64,000 bases of DNA, from positions 16,185,274-16,249,273 of the forward strand of contig CM052361.1 in the NCBI GenBank assembly GCA_028551475.1. The letters run 5' to 3'. Origin of the DNA: Casuarina equisetifolia. Taxonomy: Eukaryota > Streptophyta > Magnoliopsida > Fagales > Casuarinaceae. Made by a program: the position numbers and the translations under genes. Each line of letters begins with the position of its first letter. The first letter of the stretch is position 1. Positions 38,132 through 50,743 of the stretch are shown piece by piece. The notes under the pieces were generated by a model, which was not told the origin of the DNA, made no database searches, and saw nothing but the letters and a program-made list of their open reading frames with translations.

Positions 38132-39819
38132 CAAACGCATAGCCAATCATCAGCCAAAGACAATGTCCATTTGATACACCCTTTTTACTTGCCTTGTCAT
38201 ATCTACAACAAGAGATGTTTTGGGGAAGGTTAGAATGAAAAGTTATCCCTCAAACAATTATAGATGTAAAACAGAAAGGTAAAATCAGTCATTCAATATA
38301 ATCAGTGCATTATGCCAGTGTTTGACAAAGATGCAGAAAAGTCAAACACCTAATTGAGTGTCAAAAGCTCAAATCCAGAAGTATTGACCATTCAGCAACA
38401 CAGAATGGGCTTTCAAATGATACCCATTGCCAAAAGGCTTAATAATCTCTAGAAAAATGGAAATCTTGATACTTCAAATTTTTCCATGTGCTCAGTGGTA
38501 ACAGCTAAATTACACTGAATCATTATCTGAAAGCAAATGAAATAAGCAAACCAAGGAATAGAATGTTGTCAACCCAAGGGTCAAAGAAACTAGGGACTCT
38601 CAAAAGCATTGGAATGGATTCTCCACCACTGCTGTCACCTCGGCAACCTATAAACATTGATGAAGACACATGTTCAGAACAAATACAGAAATCTTCTGGT
38701 CATTACATATTAACCTATCTAATCCGTTATGAATTCAATGAAAGTCTACAGTATGACAGAGCTATGCACAGGTGAAAATATCTATTTCAAAAACCTAATA
38801 AAACTGGAAAGAGATGCATCAAAAAATAAAAAAACCAAAGAAACTAATTTGGCTATTGTTGAAGAGCTTATTGTTAAAGCGAGAACTATATACTTACAAA
38901 AATGCAGCAGTAGTCATGTATTAACATGAATGCCAAAAGTAGAGAGGAATTAAATGAGTATGATACGGTTCACATCCACATTCCTCTTTGAATTACATAC
39001 AATAAATGCATGGGTTTAGATAATAGATAAAGATACTATCTGAGAAAAATGGAATGGATTAAGATTCACAGAGAAATATTGGATCATTTCCGAATCACAG
39101 TAGAAATTCCAAAAATAAATATATTGATTGATGGGTACTGCACATCCATGTCTTTTTTATGGAAGATAATTGCTTGCCACTTCCAACCTGGACAATAGTT
39201 GGCCAAAAAAGATAAAATGAAAGAGGAGACAGGAGCAACATCCATTCCCGACAAAAACCCTATCCAATGTCTACACAGCATTTAGCAAGTCCATCCACTT
39301 CCACTTCAGAACTCAACATAAATGGGGATCCAGTATTTGAAAGGTTAAGCATTAGAAACTAAATGCATTCCCTCCCAAATACCAAGAAGTAGCCTACCAC
39401 CAGTTATTACAAGAAACTTATAAGGACATCCTGTCCAATCCATGAATATGATGCCTTCCTAGTGACGGCCCAGAAAATTGCAAGAGCCACACAGAAAAAC
39501 AGCACCACAAGTGAGAAAATGGAAACCTTCCCAGGATGAGGCATAGTTAACGTCTTTAGCTGATTTTGGCTTATTCTGCTCATAATATTTCAGAAAACAC
39601 GGAACAGTAAGGTAAAGAAACTGTCATGTAATTCCCCGCATGTAGATACGTTTAGCAGAAAGAAAATGTAAAATCAAGTATACCTTAATGTCAGGCCAAC
39701 CGTACAAGCATGCATTCCCTGTAAACAAAAGCAAATGTAATTACAAAATACAAGTTTATCATAAGATTTGTCACTGCAATATTGACTTAAGCAGCAGTAA
39801 TATGAACTAATAGCATCCC

Positions 39820-39838
39820 AGAAAGAAAGAAAGAAAGA
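39820..39838. repeat. (GAAA)n microsatellite
   Basis: About five GAAA units in the minus-strand pseudogene region. Confidence 0.85.
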
Positions 39839-41818
39839 AGCTAGACCTCATAATAGTAATGAATTAATGGCAATGACTTAATAGAATTTCTTTAGATAAG
39901 GATACAAATATTAATGATTTTAAAAATTTCCCAATAACTCATATTTAAGAGAACTGAACTGTTGAAATGGTGACGGACATTGGTTATGTATTTGGTTATG
40001 AGTTATATTCCTGTTGGATAAATACACTACGGTTAGCTTTTCAGTAAATGCACTTAACATAGTACAAAAGACTGATTTGTTGTTCATCAATTCCAGATCA
40101 TTGGCCTATTTGATTCTGGTTGTAGCACTAAATTGAGCTACTTTGTTCTGTTGGATTTTTATCAGGTTTTGTTACGCTAGCATATTGGACAAAGTCCTGA
40201 GAGAAAATTTTATGCTGGTTCAGTAGATTCTTGATTACAGGTTATTGCCAAGATTTTCACCAACTTAAGCTTCTGGAATAGACGCTATATCACATGAACC
40301 GCCAATAATACATGGTGCATTGAATATTTTTCCACTTCTATAAAACCATGTTCCTGTAAACTGTTACTAAAGGCTGAACCTTCCTGATGTTGTTTGGGAG
40401 ATAAAAATAATATGTCTAGTATCAGCAGGCAGAACCCAATAACATGACGATGTGATAATTATCTTGTTTCAGACAGAACAGCACAGTAAATAAGCAAACA
40501 ATCAAGCCTGGGAAAGAAATGCAGTACCTTAATGCCACCAATGCAGAAAGTACAATCAGCACCCACGTAAACCACAATGACATTGAAAAATAAAAACAGC
40601 ATCAAAAATCCAGATGCCAGTGCAACAAAAAAATATGGGACCCTTTGCACTAATGTCAAATGGTGTCCACTTCAGCACTGGAAGTTTCCTACTCAACAAA
40701 AGAAAAGATGATTCAATTCAGATGCTCTTTCCCAACCAATGTAGAACATGTGATAAAGAAGAACTAAAGAAGCAGATTAGAGGAAGAGAGAAGAGAAATC
40801 ATAGTGACAGAACCAAAATTTTGACAAAACAACTAAAAGTCAAAATAACCAGAACACAAGATTTTCTTCAGATTAACAAATTCATCATCTGTCACTCAGC
40901 TCACTTATCATTATCCTTTATGTGGAATCACATTCATAGTTGAAGTGTTTTTGCTTGTAAAGTGTTTGGAGATAGTAGATTTATATGCTAGTTCTATCAA
41001 GGTCAACATAAACGGCAATTTCAAGCTATCAATTGATATCCTCTCTCACAAGAGGTCTAAAAGAGAGAAGAAATTCACCATAATTTGCCTGGAGCAGCCA
41101 GGGACTAATTACAGCGAAAATGGGATATGGTTTTCAATTTTTGGGCTCAAGAAGAAGGAAAAGGGTTGGGAAGAAGACAAAGAAGAAACCACGTTTTAGT
41201 TCTCTGGTTCAACATAATATAATTATTTAAGGTACACATTTCGTGAGTACTTAACAGATTGTCAATGAAGAGATGCTTTCATATCATAACAAGGCCAAAG
41301 TGTTGGCCTTCCTCTCATCCGGTGGTACCTACCATGATATCCTAGCCGAGCAAACCATTAAAACGAACCCAGAAAGAAGGGGAAAAAATCATGAATAAGA
41401 AGGTCACATGAAAGACTAGGCCAGAAAGCATTTATGAAGTCTAACAAGACACCATCAACAAATTACACTGACATCGAAAGGAAATGGCAAGGAAATTGCA
41501 TGAAACTAGGGAGAAATGAGCTGAACTATAAAATCCTTAACATCTAAATGAGAGCATGAACTATAAAATCAGCTGATCCTAAATACTTCGGGAAGATACT
41601 CAAATGGTGACAAAATCAGTGAGAAAAATTATGCCTATGTTACAAATGAAATGAATGGATGGCTGTGTAATGCACCATTAATAGGCTAAGAAGGAAATTT
41701 CAACAAAATGTGGGGACACTGACTTGCTTGTTTGTCTACATATCGAGAGATTCTCACAGCCAGAGCTCAGTTTGAGCTTTAAAACACTCATGAGACATTT
41801 GCGGGTCAATGAAAAAGG

Positions 41819-41842
41819 ATGCATATGCATATGCATATGCAA
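41819..41842. repeat. (GCATAT)n microsatellite
   Basis: Short hexanucleotide run (ATGCATATGCATATGCATATGC) in an intron of the putative minus-strand gene. Confidence 0.85.
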
Positions 41843-42855
41843 AAAAGGCCTCAAAGCATCTAAGTCTGGTCATTTTGACTCTTTCTTCCTTTCTATTTCT
41901 TTATTTGAATATCTATGCTAGCAAACACAAGTTCCTGTAAATTATTGAAAATTTATTTTGGATTTGTTTACTTCACATTGAACAACCAATAGCCGAGAAA
42001 ACAGGTCCATCAAAATATCTAGAACAATGCAACTAAGAAGAAATGCCTTTTTAAGCATCATTGGTGCGTCCTTTTCCCAAAGTGTTGCGGAATTACCAAC
42101 AGTAGAAGAATTAAGGAATTTTCAGCTCCAAGCCTTCACAAACCTATTCTCAAAGAATCATTGTTTTCACACTTTTGGGGGTTTCCAATCAATAGTTAAA
42201 AGGCATACCAAATAAACAGTCTTTCTAGCTTTAGTGCCTTTCAAATCATTTCTCCTCGTTTAGAGCTTTTTAGTCATTGGGACTTCTGTATTCATGGACA
42301 TGAAATTGACCCTGTTCTGGTAACAAGCAGATATCTCTGAGTCTTATCTATTTGGTTAAATTAAAAAAGAAAAAAGAAAAAGAAAGATATAAAGAGAGGA
42401 ACGAAAGAAAGAAATTGAAGTTTGGAATTTGTTCAGCCTAAATGTCACATCATTAGTCCCACCTAAGTGATCAAAGGAAAACTTCATTACCTCCACTTAG
42501 TGATCAAACAACAATTCAGTAACTGCACTCTTTCTGCTTACATTTGGTGGATGCCATCATACCAACAATGAAGTACAAAATGAAGAATGAAATTAATGAG
42601 CAAAATCCCAATCCAACATGGGAACATCTGTCATGAAATTAGCAGTTGTTACATCAAGAGTTGTCCTCAGCCAACTTTCTCTTATTTTGCTATAAACAAA
42701 TTTCAGCTTCAACCAGAACAATGGCTAATGTATCATACACTTCTCTCTAACATTACACATTTTGCTAATTAGTCAATATCATTACTACAAAACCCTGGAA
42801 ACCAATGGATAGTTCAACATAATTTTTCACATGCTTCTCGTTTTAAAAGAAGGTG

Positions 42856-43150
42856 AGATTTTTTTTTTTTTTTTTTTTTTTTTTTCCTTTTTGGTGTTGG
42901 GGTTGGGGGTTAGAGCATATCAGTGAGGGTCTATCCAAATAAGACCAAAGTATCCTCCAGATTAAGCAGGGGTTCTAAGTAGTGAAAATAGTCTCCCCAT
43001 AAGAAAGGAGTTGAGAGTGAGATCACAATTGAAAAAGATTTTGAACTGTAAAATCTCAACAAAGGTCAACGATCAGCTTGCATAGGGGATGGCCAGGGCC
43101 CTAAGCTGGTTCAAAGCAGCCATGGCCCAGCTCACGCCACTTTAAAGTTC
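42856..43150 (-). mobile_element. Possible SINE-like insertion with poly-A tail
   Basis: On the minus strand a roughly 270-bp block of higher GC (starting GTGGCGTGAGCTGGGCC) ends in a run of about 27 A (poly-T at 42,859-42,886 on the plus strand). This is the shape of a retroposed short element. No A/B boxes or clear target duplication could be confirmed. Confidence 0.3.
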
Positions 43151-44239
43151 CTACGCCTTTTCAATTCCTGAATAGCATCAACATTTAGTGAGGCAACCCA
43201 GCACTGCAACTTTTGACTTCTAGAAACCATAATGCAACAAGCATTTCCTTCACAAATAAACTTCACCCCTTTTTTTTCTAGGGAACACTATCCCTAAAAA
43301 CATTTTCTGTAAATTAGCATGGGCAGAAGATTACTAAAATAAAAATTTATGCAGTCACAGGTACTCAGATCCCATTTCAGAATAAATATTTTATAAAAAA
43401 GAAAGCACCAGAGTACACGCCTGATTAAAATACATCAAAGCCTATACAAATCAAAACACAAGTTCAAAGAAAAAAAGAGTTCATACCTTATAAACAGAGC
43501 CAAGACTCATAGCCTTCAGATTTTGGAAGCCATCCTAAAAAGCAGGGGCTGAAGTGTTAACCGAAGAGGAAGATGAGGTAGTCAAATTAACTTTGGGCTG
43601 GGTGAGTTCCATGTATTTGAAGTTGAAACAAAGGAGGTGATGTCGCCAGCAGCAGCAAATAGATAAGCAACCATTCTTCCTATTCCATAATTCTTTAGGT
43701 AGTGGAATGCAAGAGACGCAGAAAATGCCAACTCAAGAGAACAGTCCAGGTGTTCCTACAGGTTAATATGAATTGGCAACTCTGGGCATAAACAGTCATT
43801 GGCATGCAAGGTGGTTTGGCGTGCACAAATATCTTGTCCAAAACTCCTGTAGCATCAGCGAAGGTGGTTGGGCGTTCATAGGTATGCGAAAATGTTGTTA
43901 AGGTAAGCTCCAAGCCCAGTATGTTTTGCTTTCTTCTTGTTCAATTTTTTGTTTGGATGGGGGTCTGCCTAATTTCTTTTTGGGGGGCACACTATGGGCC
44001 ATAGATCCTTTCTTTGGCAAGCTTTTGCAGTTACAAACATTTTCAATGAACTGTTTTTAGGAAACAAAATTTAAGAGATGAGTGGATAACTAATTCTCTC
44101 CTTTATTGAGATCTTGATCATTTCATTAGCAATATAGCATCTTGTGCAGAAGGTCAGTGCAGTCTACGCTTATCCAGTACCTTGATGTTACATTTACCTA
44201 TTTCCTTTGAAGGCTGTAAGATGTCAAAAACTCGGGGTA

Positions 44240-45185
44240 AGCTTCGGATCAGTTACACTCTTTATCTTCCCATGCCGATGAACACCCAACCCCTTTCACT
44301 AATAATTGTTCCGATTTCAGTACCAAGATCAACAACGCAAGCACATTGTGCTGTATCGCAGTCCCAAATCCAGATTGTTCCATCTCTACAGCCTAAGTAA
44401 AGCTTGTTGTTTCATTCAGGAAGTGCAATCCCCATGACAGCCTGTTCTCGAAAGAGTAAAGAATAAGCATTTTTCAAGACTTGGATAAAAAAAGAAAACA
44501 ATTAGTATCGTCTTACACACATGTGAAAATTAGATATTAGTAAGAGTCTTGAAAATGCTAATAATTTTGCTTCAATAAATAGATTAGAAAACCCGATATT
44601 TGATTTTTATCACAAGATTTACTATGTTTGCGTTATTTCTACTCCAAAGTTTTCTTTTTTTCAACACATACTGCCCCACTATATATATCCCAAACACATA
44701 ATGATGTCTGTTTTGTTGCATATTATGCTGTTGCACACAATAAATAAATAAATCAAATTTGGAGTCACACTATCTCATTTCATGCAGCCACAATCGAAAT
44801 TGTGGGCCATTTCAAGCAATCTTCTTTAGTTTTGCTCCCAAGAAGAATAACCAAGAAACCTTTTATTATGCAACTAAGATGAAAACTTAAATAACAAACA
44901 AGTCAATTGGCAAATTTTCCAAGTATGCAAGTAATAAACCCCAGGAAATATAGGAAACTCGAATACAGAAAAGAGCCCGGAAGTTATCGTGTGATCTGTT
45001 AACGGCAGACAAAAATGAATGTCGGAGTTGCTAGAAATGCTAAAGAAATTCGGCGACTCGCTAAGTTTGTGGCAGATAGAAAAGATCGCAAGACAAGGGA
45101 ATCCCATATTTAAAACCCTCAGTAGATAAAATAAGATCTGGAGTTCCATACGTAGGTAAGCTAACCTGTCATCGTGAGAGGGGAC
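44240..45185 (-). pseudogene. ZFWD pseudogene copy W, proximal part
   Basis: Same orientation as the parent. 44,268-44,460 corresponds to ZFWD coding exon 2 (20,391-20,576) and keeps phrases such as DGTI.IWDCDTAQC. It has a stop at the parent Arg of LPERNNK (CGA-like to TGA) and other changes. 44,460-44,900 matches the adjoining intron. The copy then jumps to the parent 5' UTR intron (44,930-45,180 against about 22,680-22,935), so the zinc-finger exon is deleted. It is cut at 45,185 by the Copia element and resumes at 52,643. Confidence 0.88.
45181..45185. repeat. Target site duplication, left copy
   Basis: GGGAC before the left LTR pairs with AGGAC (52643-52647) after the right LTR: four of five bases match, as expected for a 5-bp Copia duplication with one later change. 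Confidence 0.7.
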
Positions 45186-45868
45186 TGTTGGAAAATCTAA
45201 GCTCAAACGAGCTCAACACAGGATCTTCGCTTCTCATTTAGAACACAAATATATGATATAAAGTTAGGAGAGAAAAGTACCTTGTTTGTTGTCCATACTA
45301 GATGAACGTGGCTTGATTCTTCTCCTTTATTCTCTCCTTTAGTCATTGGCTTGATGAGATGGCCTTGATTTGCTGAAGATCAGGTAAGCGTACGTAAGGG
45401 TGCAAGGCAACGGGTAAGATCGGGTAAGCCTTCTCACTTCTTTTTTTTTTTTTTGTGTGTGTGCCCTTTTGTAAAAAGAAGGTGCAAGTGTGTGATGTGT
45501 CAGAAAAGGCTACAATGACTGAATACACTCGTATTTATGATTATGCCATTGAACGAGTTTAAATCATAATCACCCCTTAACTTACCAATGATGTAGGCTC
45601 TTCACTAATGCGAATCATAGTGTATGAATGAAGAGCTAAAGGAGGGATCTAGTTAATTACTGAATGTGTCGTCTATATAGTCCCACTCATCATAGTTCTA
45701 TATAGCAGACACTGGCTCACACTAGTCAATCCCATATTTGACAATTAAGAATTCAATATGTCTCATATGAATGGATTATAAAACATTTATTTAAAATAAG
45801 TTTAGTGACTTTGTAATTCCCATTGGTATAAGCCCACTTTAGTAAGGATTATAACAAATAGTCCAACA
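45186..45868 (-). repeat. 3' LTR of Copia element (683 bp)
   Basis: Begins TGTTGG and ends CCAACA, the usual 5'-TG...CA-3' LTR ends. It is a direct repeat of 51963-52642 with roughly 27 substitutions and a few T-run indels by eye. It is the 3' LTR because the coding strand is minus and the polypurine tract abuts its inner edge. Confidence 0.96.
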
Positions 45869-45883
45869 ATCTCCCACTTGGGC
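45869..45883 (-). promoter_or_regulatory. Polypurine tract of Copia element
   Basis: On the minus strand CAAGTGGGAGAT lies directly before the 3' LTR. This is the standard purine-rich primer for plus-strand DNA synthesis in plant Copia elements. Confidence 0.85.
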
Positions 45884-46481
45884 TATAACAATGAGAATTA
45901 AAAAATAATGAAAAGATTTAAAAAAAAATGAAAATATGTGCGCATAAGTTGAGTCCTGAGACGACCCTTAAAAGTCAACTCTGTCACATAGAGCTTCCAA
46001 CTCCAAACTATGGCAATAGCTACATCCTAAAAACAACACAGCGACATCCACAATTACAAAAGCCTTCCACTCTACGGAGGTAGAGCCAATATAGTAGTGT
46101 GGCAACATGATGATACAAAATCTAAAGGTATCATCCTTTGTTGTTGATCCAATTCTCAATAACTGAAGTGAGAATTTTTGGAATGTCTTATATAGCTGAA
46201 AGTGAGCTCAATAAAATTTTATATAACGAGAAATTCTTGTGTGGCATGTAATGAAATGCCCCAGCCATACTGAGAAAAATATAAATATGAATAAAGGCTT
46301 TATGTATGGATAAAGTAGTCATGCATGCACAATACAACTTGACACATATAAAACATCAATATGTTTTATATACTTAAGTCAAGCAAACATATAATCAACA
46401 TACATAGCTTATATAAAATAAGTTTACATCATAGTAAACTATACAGATGCAGTTTGATATACAAAATAACCAAGACTCCTA

Positions 46482-46870
46482 CTAATCAGAGGGATCCCAT
46501 GAGGCATTAAGGCCCATGCAAGTGACATGTCTTTGAAAAACACAAGGAGTCAATCCTTTAGTAAGAGGATTTGCAAGCATAACATCTATATTGATATGTT
46601 CTACAGTGATTTCGCCATTCTTGACTCTTTCTCGAATAGTCAAGTATTTAACGTCTAAATGTTTAGACCCCGTAAGGCTTTTGTTGCCATTAATAGATAA
46701 GACAACAACACGATTATCACAATATAACTGAATGGGTCTATCAACGAAAGTATAAGCTGCTAGATCTCTTATCAAATTTCTTAGCTAAATGGCTTGAACT
46801 GCAGTTCCATAACATGCAACAAACTCAGCCTGCATAGTAGAAGATGTAATGAGTGATTGCTTAATGCTTT
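46482..46870 (-). pseudogene. Copia RNase H domain, broken
   Basis: The C-terminal end of the polyprotein is recognised by SSTMQAEFVACYG, LYCDNRVVVL, SKHLDVKY and the near-terminal ANPLTKGL. An in-frame TAG at 46787-46785 splits the domain (Q-A-I-stop-L-R-N). Confidence 0.85.
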
Positions 46871-46871
46871 T

Positions 46872-47924
46872 CTAAGATACTGTCCCACCTGCTAATATAA
46901 AAATATAGCCTGAAGTAGATTTAAAATCATCCTTACAGCCAGCATAATCAGCATATGAATAGCCCACAAGTTGTAAATGATCAACATGTCTATAAATCAA
47001 CATGTAATTTGTAGTCTTTTTCAGATACCTCAACACTTTCTTAACAGCCACCCAATGGTCGTAACCTGGATTAGTCTGATAACGACCAAGTAAGCCAGTG
47101 GCAAAGGCAATATCAGGTCTAGTGCATACCTGAGCATACATGATGCTACCAACTGCTGAAGCATAAGGTACTGACTGCATAGATTCTTTCTCAGCTTCTA
47201 TTTGAGGACATTGTAATTGGCTCAACTTATCATTCTTTAAAATTGAAGCATTAACAGGTTTGCAATTCTGCATACTAAATCTGGTAAGAACTTTATCTAT
47301 ATATGCTTTTTGAGAAAGACCCAATAATATGTGAGAACGATCTCGATTAATCTCAATGCCAAGAACAAAGTTAGCCTCACCAAGATCTTTCATGTCAAAC
47401 TGTGTGGACAATAATTGCTTAGTGTCATGAAGTAATGCTTGATTAGGACTTGTAAGCAAAATATTATCAACATAAAGTACTAGAAAAATAGGCGTACTTC
47501 CACTGATCTTGGTGTATATGCAACGATCCAATCTATTTTTCACAAACCCACATGAAGTAATAAATTCATCAAATTTAAAATACCACTGACGAAAAGCATA
47601 TTTGAGACCATAAATGGATTTCTTTAACTTACATACAAGACATTTAGGATCACATGTAGTAAACCCTTCAGGTTGCACCATGTAAATTTCTTCATCAAGG
47701 TTTCCATTAAGAAAAGTGATTTTCACATCCATTTGATGCAATTCCATATCAAAGTGAGCCACCAAGGCCATAATAATTCTGAATGAATCTTTAGAGGATA
47801 CTGGTGAAAAGGTTTCATTATTTTCAATACCTTCCTTTTGAGTAAAACCTTTTGCCACCAATCTGGCCTTAAACCTTTCAACTTTACCTGTAGAATCCCT
47901 TTTAGTTTTATAAACCCACTTCAA
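46872..47924 (-). pseudogene. Copia reverse transcriptase, broken
   Basis: Frame from MKWVYKTKRDSTG to SGYIFILAGGTVS, containing KARLVAKGFTQKEGI, QMDVKITFLNGNLDEEIYM and YASAVGSIMYAQVCTRPDI. The catalytic YVDD box reads YVDN (codon 47465-47463, AAT for GAT). A one-base loss at about 47,921-47,924 separates this frame from the integrase frame. Confidence 0.93.
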
Positions 47925-49433
47925 CCAATGGGTTTGCAGCCTCTAGGTAAATCAACTAAGTCCCAAACAGCATTATGTTTCATAGAATTCAACTCATCAT
48001 GCATTGCATCTATCCACAATTTAGACTGAGGACTGGAAACAGCTTCTACATAAGTAACTGGATCATCTGAAATACCAACATCATAATCATGTTCTCCCAA
48101 ATAGATTATATAATCTGGATGAATGGCTGATTTTCTTTCTCTAACAGATTTTTTTACTGTAGGAGCCTCTGTAGGTATATCTGAAGGAGCAACAATGCTA
48201 CGTACTGAAGATTGAGGCTCTAAATGCATCTGCAAAGGTAAAGGGCATGAAGTACCAATATCGCCCATAGATGCTATGGTCTGAGAACTACTACTTAGTT
48301 CCACAACATCTAATTTCAGAAACTTAGCTGTCTGTGACTTTACAATCCTCTGACCACCAGAGGGGTTATAAAATCGATACCCTTTGGAATGAAGTGGATA
48401 ACCAATGAAATAACATTGAATGGTTCTGGAATCCAACTTTCCCATACTTGGATTGTACAATATTACTTCTGCAGGACATCCCCATACCCTCAAATGATTC
48501 AAATTAGGTTTCTTCCCTGTCCACAACTCATAAGGTGTTAAGGAGACAGACTTGCTGGGCACTCTATTGAGAATATATACAGTAGTGTGAACAACTTTAC
48601 CCCATAAAGAGAAAGGCAAATTAGTTCCATGCATCATACTTCTTACCATGTCGAACAGGGTTCTATTATGCCTTTCAGCAACCCCATTTTGTTAAGGGCT
48701 GCCAGGCATCGTAAACTGAGCAACAATACCACAATCCTGTAAAAACTGAACAAATGGACCTTTAAGTTATCCAGTATCACCCTGACGACCATAACATTCA
48801 CCACCTTTATCTGATCTCACAATTTTAATACTCTTGTCCAACTATTTTTCAACTTCAGCTTTAAATATCTTAAATTTTTCAAGAGACTCAGACTTATCTT
48901 TAATCAAATAAAGATAACCATATCGAGAGAAATCATCAATAAAGGTGATGAAGTAAGAATGACCACATAGTGTAGTACGATACGGCCCACTTATATCTGT
49001 ATGAATAACTTCCAGCAAGCCATAACTATGTACTGCTGTTTTTTTTTGTAACTTTAACCATCTTCCCTCGACAACATTTCACACAAACATCCATATCATT
49101 ATCAAGATTAGGTAAAACATTCATTTGGATCAACCTATCCATTCTTGCTTTAGAGATATGTCCAAGCCTATGATGCCATAATTCATAAGATTTATTTTTA
49201 GGTAAAGTTCTTTTTGAAATAGCTTGAGCAATATGGCCAGTAGCGTAAATCTCATGAGGAGATAAACATAAACTATATAGACCATCAGACATTACATAAC
49301 TACCAACCTTGTTTCCATTATAATACACAGTGATAACAGAGTATTCAACATGAAAAGCATAACCACATCTGTCTAACACAGATACAGAAACTAGATTCCG
49401 TCTGAACGACGGTACATAGAAAGTATTATACAA
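47921..49433 (-). pseudogene. Copia integrase region, broken
   Basis: The zinc-binding N-terminus (LWHHRLGHISKARMD, then CVKCCRGKM) lies in the frame 49433-49026. The core and C-terminal part follow, with HNRTLFD- and NRVPSKSVSLTPYELWTGKK-like sequence. Stops interrupt the core at 48844-48842, 48769-48767 and 48694-48692 (the last inside the usual PQQNG motif). Confidence 0.88.
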
Positions 49434-50743
49434 GGTAGTCTAAAGCCAGTGTCCAAAATAAGTACAACATCTCCTACAAATAGTACATCAACTTTTTCGT
49501 TGTTTCCAACTAGGAGATACTTCTCATTCTTTTCTGGTCTCCTCCTGTTTATGAACCCCTGAATAGTCAAAGCAACATGATTAGTTGCTACACTATCAAG
49601 CCACCAAGAACTGAAGGGTGCTTGAAACAAATTAGATTCACAAACCAAGATAGGAGGACAATTACCTTTTCCTTTACCTTTACCTACATGTCTAGCCATC
49701 CAAGTCTTAAATGCATTACAATCTTTCTTCGCATGACCTTTCTATTTACAATGGAAGCACTTGATGTTACTCTTGTTCATAACAACTTTCTTGAACCCTG
49801 AAGAACCAGTAGTAGACCCAATGCACCTAGGAGCTGACTGAGTATGCTGAGAAGACCGCTGAAAAGTGGGCCTGAATCTTCTACCTCTATAGGAAGAAGA
49901 AGTCTAAGTATGGGATGATTGACCAATTGTCTTCGAGACATGAGAGGAGGCTTAATTACCCTGAGTATAATAGACATGACCATGTTTCTTCTCACCTCTA
50001 ATCTTAGATTCTTCACCAACAACCTTTGTCAACAGTTCATTAATATCCCAAACTTCATTATGAGAGATAAAGGTTGTCTTTATCATGCTAAACTCAGATG
50101 GAAGAGAATTCACAACATAATGAACCAAGATCGGATCAGATAAGGGAAAACCCAGTGCATTTAGTTTAGACTGAAGATGGATCATGCTAACCACATAACT
50201 TCTGACATCTCCAATAAAGAAATCATACCTCATGGAGAACAACCCTTGAATAATCACAGACACTTCAGCATTTGTGGAGGCACTATACCTTTTCGTCACT
50301 GCATCTAAGAATTGCTTTGCAGTACCTGTTGTAGGCAAACCTCCTTTCAAGTGCTCCTATATGGATCGATGCATTGTCAACAAACATAATTTATCAGACT
50401 TTTTCCATTGTTCATAATCCCTTTTTTGCTCTTTAGTACTTTTAGCAGCGATCGCAGCAGGTGATGGTTCAGTTAAAGCTCTGCTCATATCAATCACATT
50501 CATAGCAAAGAAAATATCATCTTTCCACTTCTTAAAATTTGAGCCGTCTAAGAGATCGATGGCAACAGATATATTGTTTAGATTAATCACAACTGTAGAA
50601 CAAATGATGCAAAAGTCAGCATCACGTGAGTGTATAAAAATAGAGCTCACATATATCATCATGCAAACACCTTTGGGTAGAATACATGATAAATAATGTA
50701 AAGCCCTACAACATAGCATCAGTAATGAGCAAATTCCAATCAT
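49391..50743 (-). pseudogene. Copia gag and protease, broken
   Basis: Gag is recognisable from DLLDGSNFKKWKDDI through KQFLDAV and VHYVVNSLP. The zinc knuckle CX2CX4HX4C at 49759-49718 contains a stop (TAG at 49744-49742). The protease motif normally read as D-S-G-A is DSVA (WWLDSVATNH; Val codon 49591-49589). Gag itself is split by a stop near 50,355, and the protease frame overlaps the next frame, indicating a frameshift at about 49,400-49,430. Confidence 0.85.

Larger units (their letters stand above)
38132..43612 (-). pseudogene. Unrecognised membrane-protein gene, probably a pseudogene
   Basis: Four exon-like blocks with good splice signals on the minus strand. Exon 43612-43487 (starts MELTQPKVNL, ends LGSVYK|GTATGA) has an in-frame TAG at 43537-43535. 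Exon 40649-40528 is strongly hydrophobic (FVALASGFLMLFLFFNVIVV, then YVGADCTFCIGGIK). Exon 39718-39684 is GMHACTVGLTL. Exon 38202-38132 is YDKASKKGVSN then GHCLWLMIGYAFG. The last three junctions match in phase (0, then 2+1), and the hydrophobicity pattern fits a small multi-pass membrane protein. Just upstream of the 40.6 kb exon another frame reads LPVLKWTPFDISAKGP; it would join the membrane frame if one C in the CCC at 40641-40643 were extra. That suggests a frameshift as well as the stop. Family, last exon and expression are unknown. Confidence 0.5.

Noticed and set aside
42027-42215. 62-codon plus-strand frame with SFSQSVAELPTVEEL
   Set aside because: Looks peptide-like but is isolated, without homologous context or splice partners.
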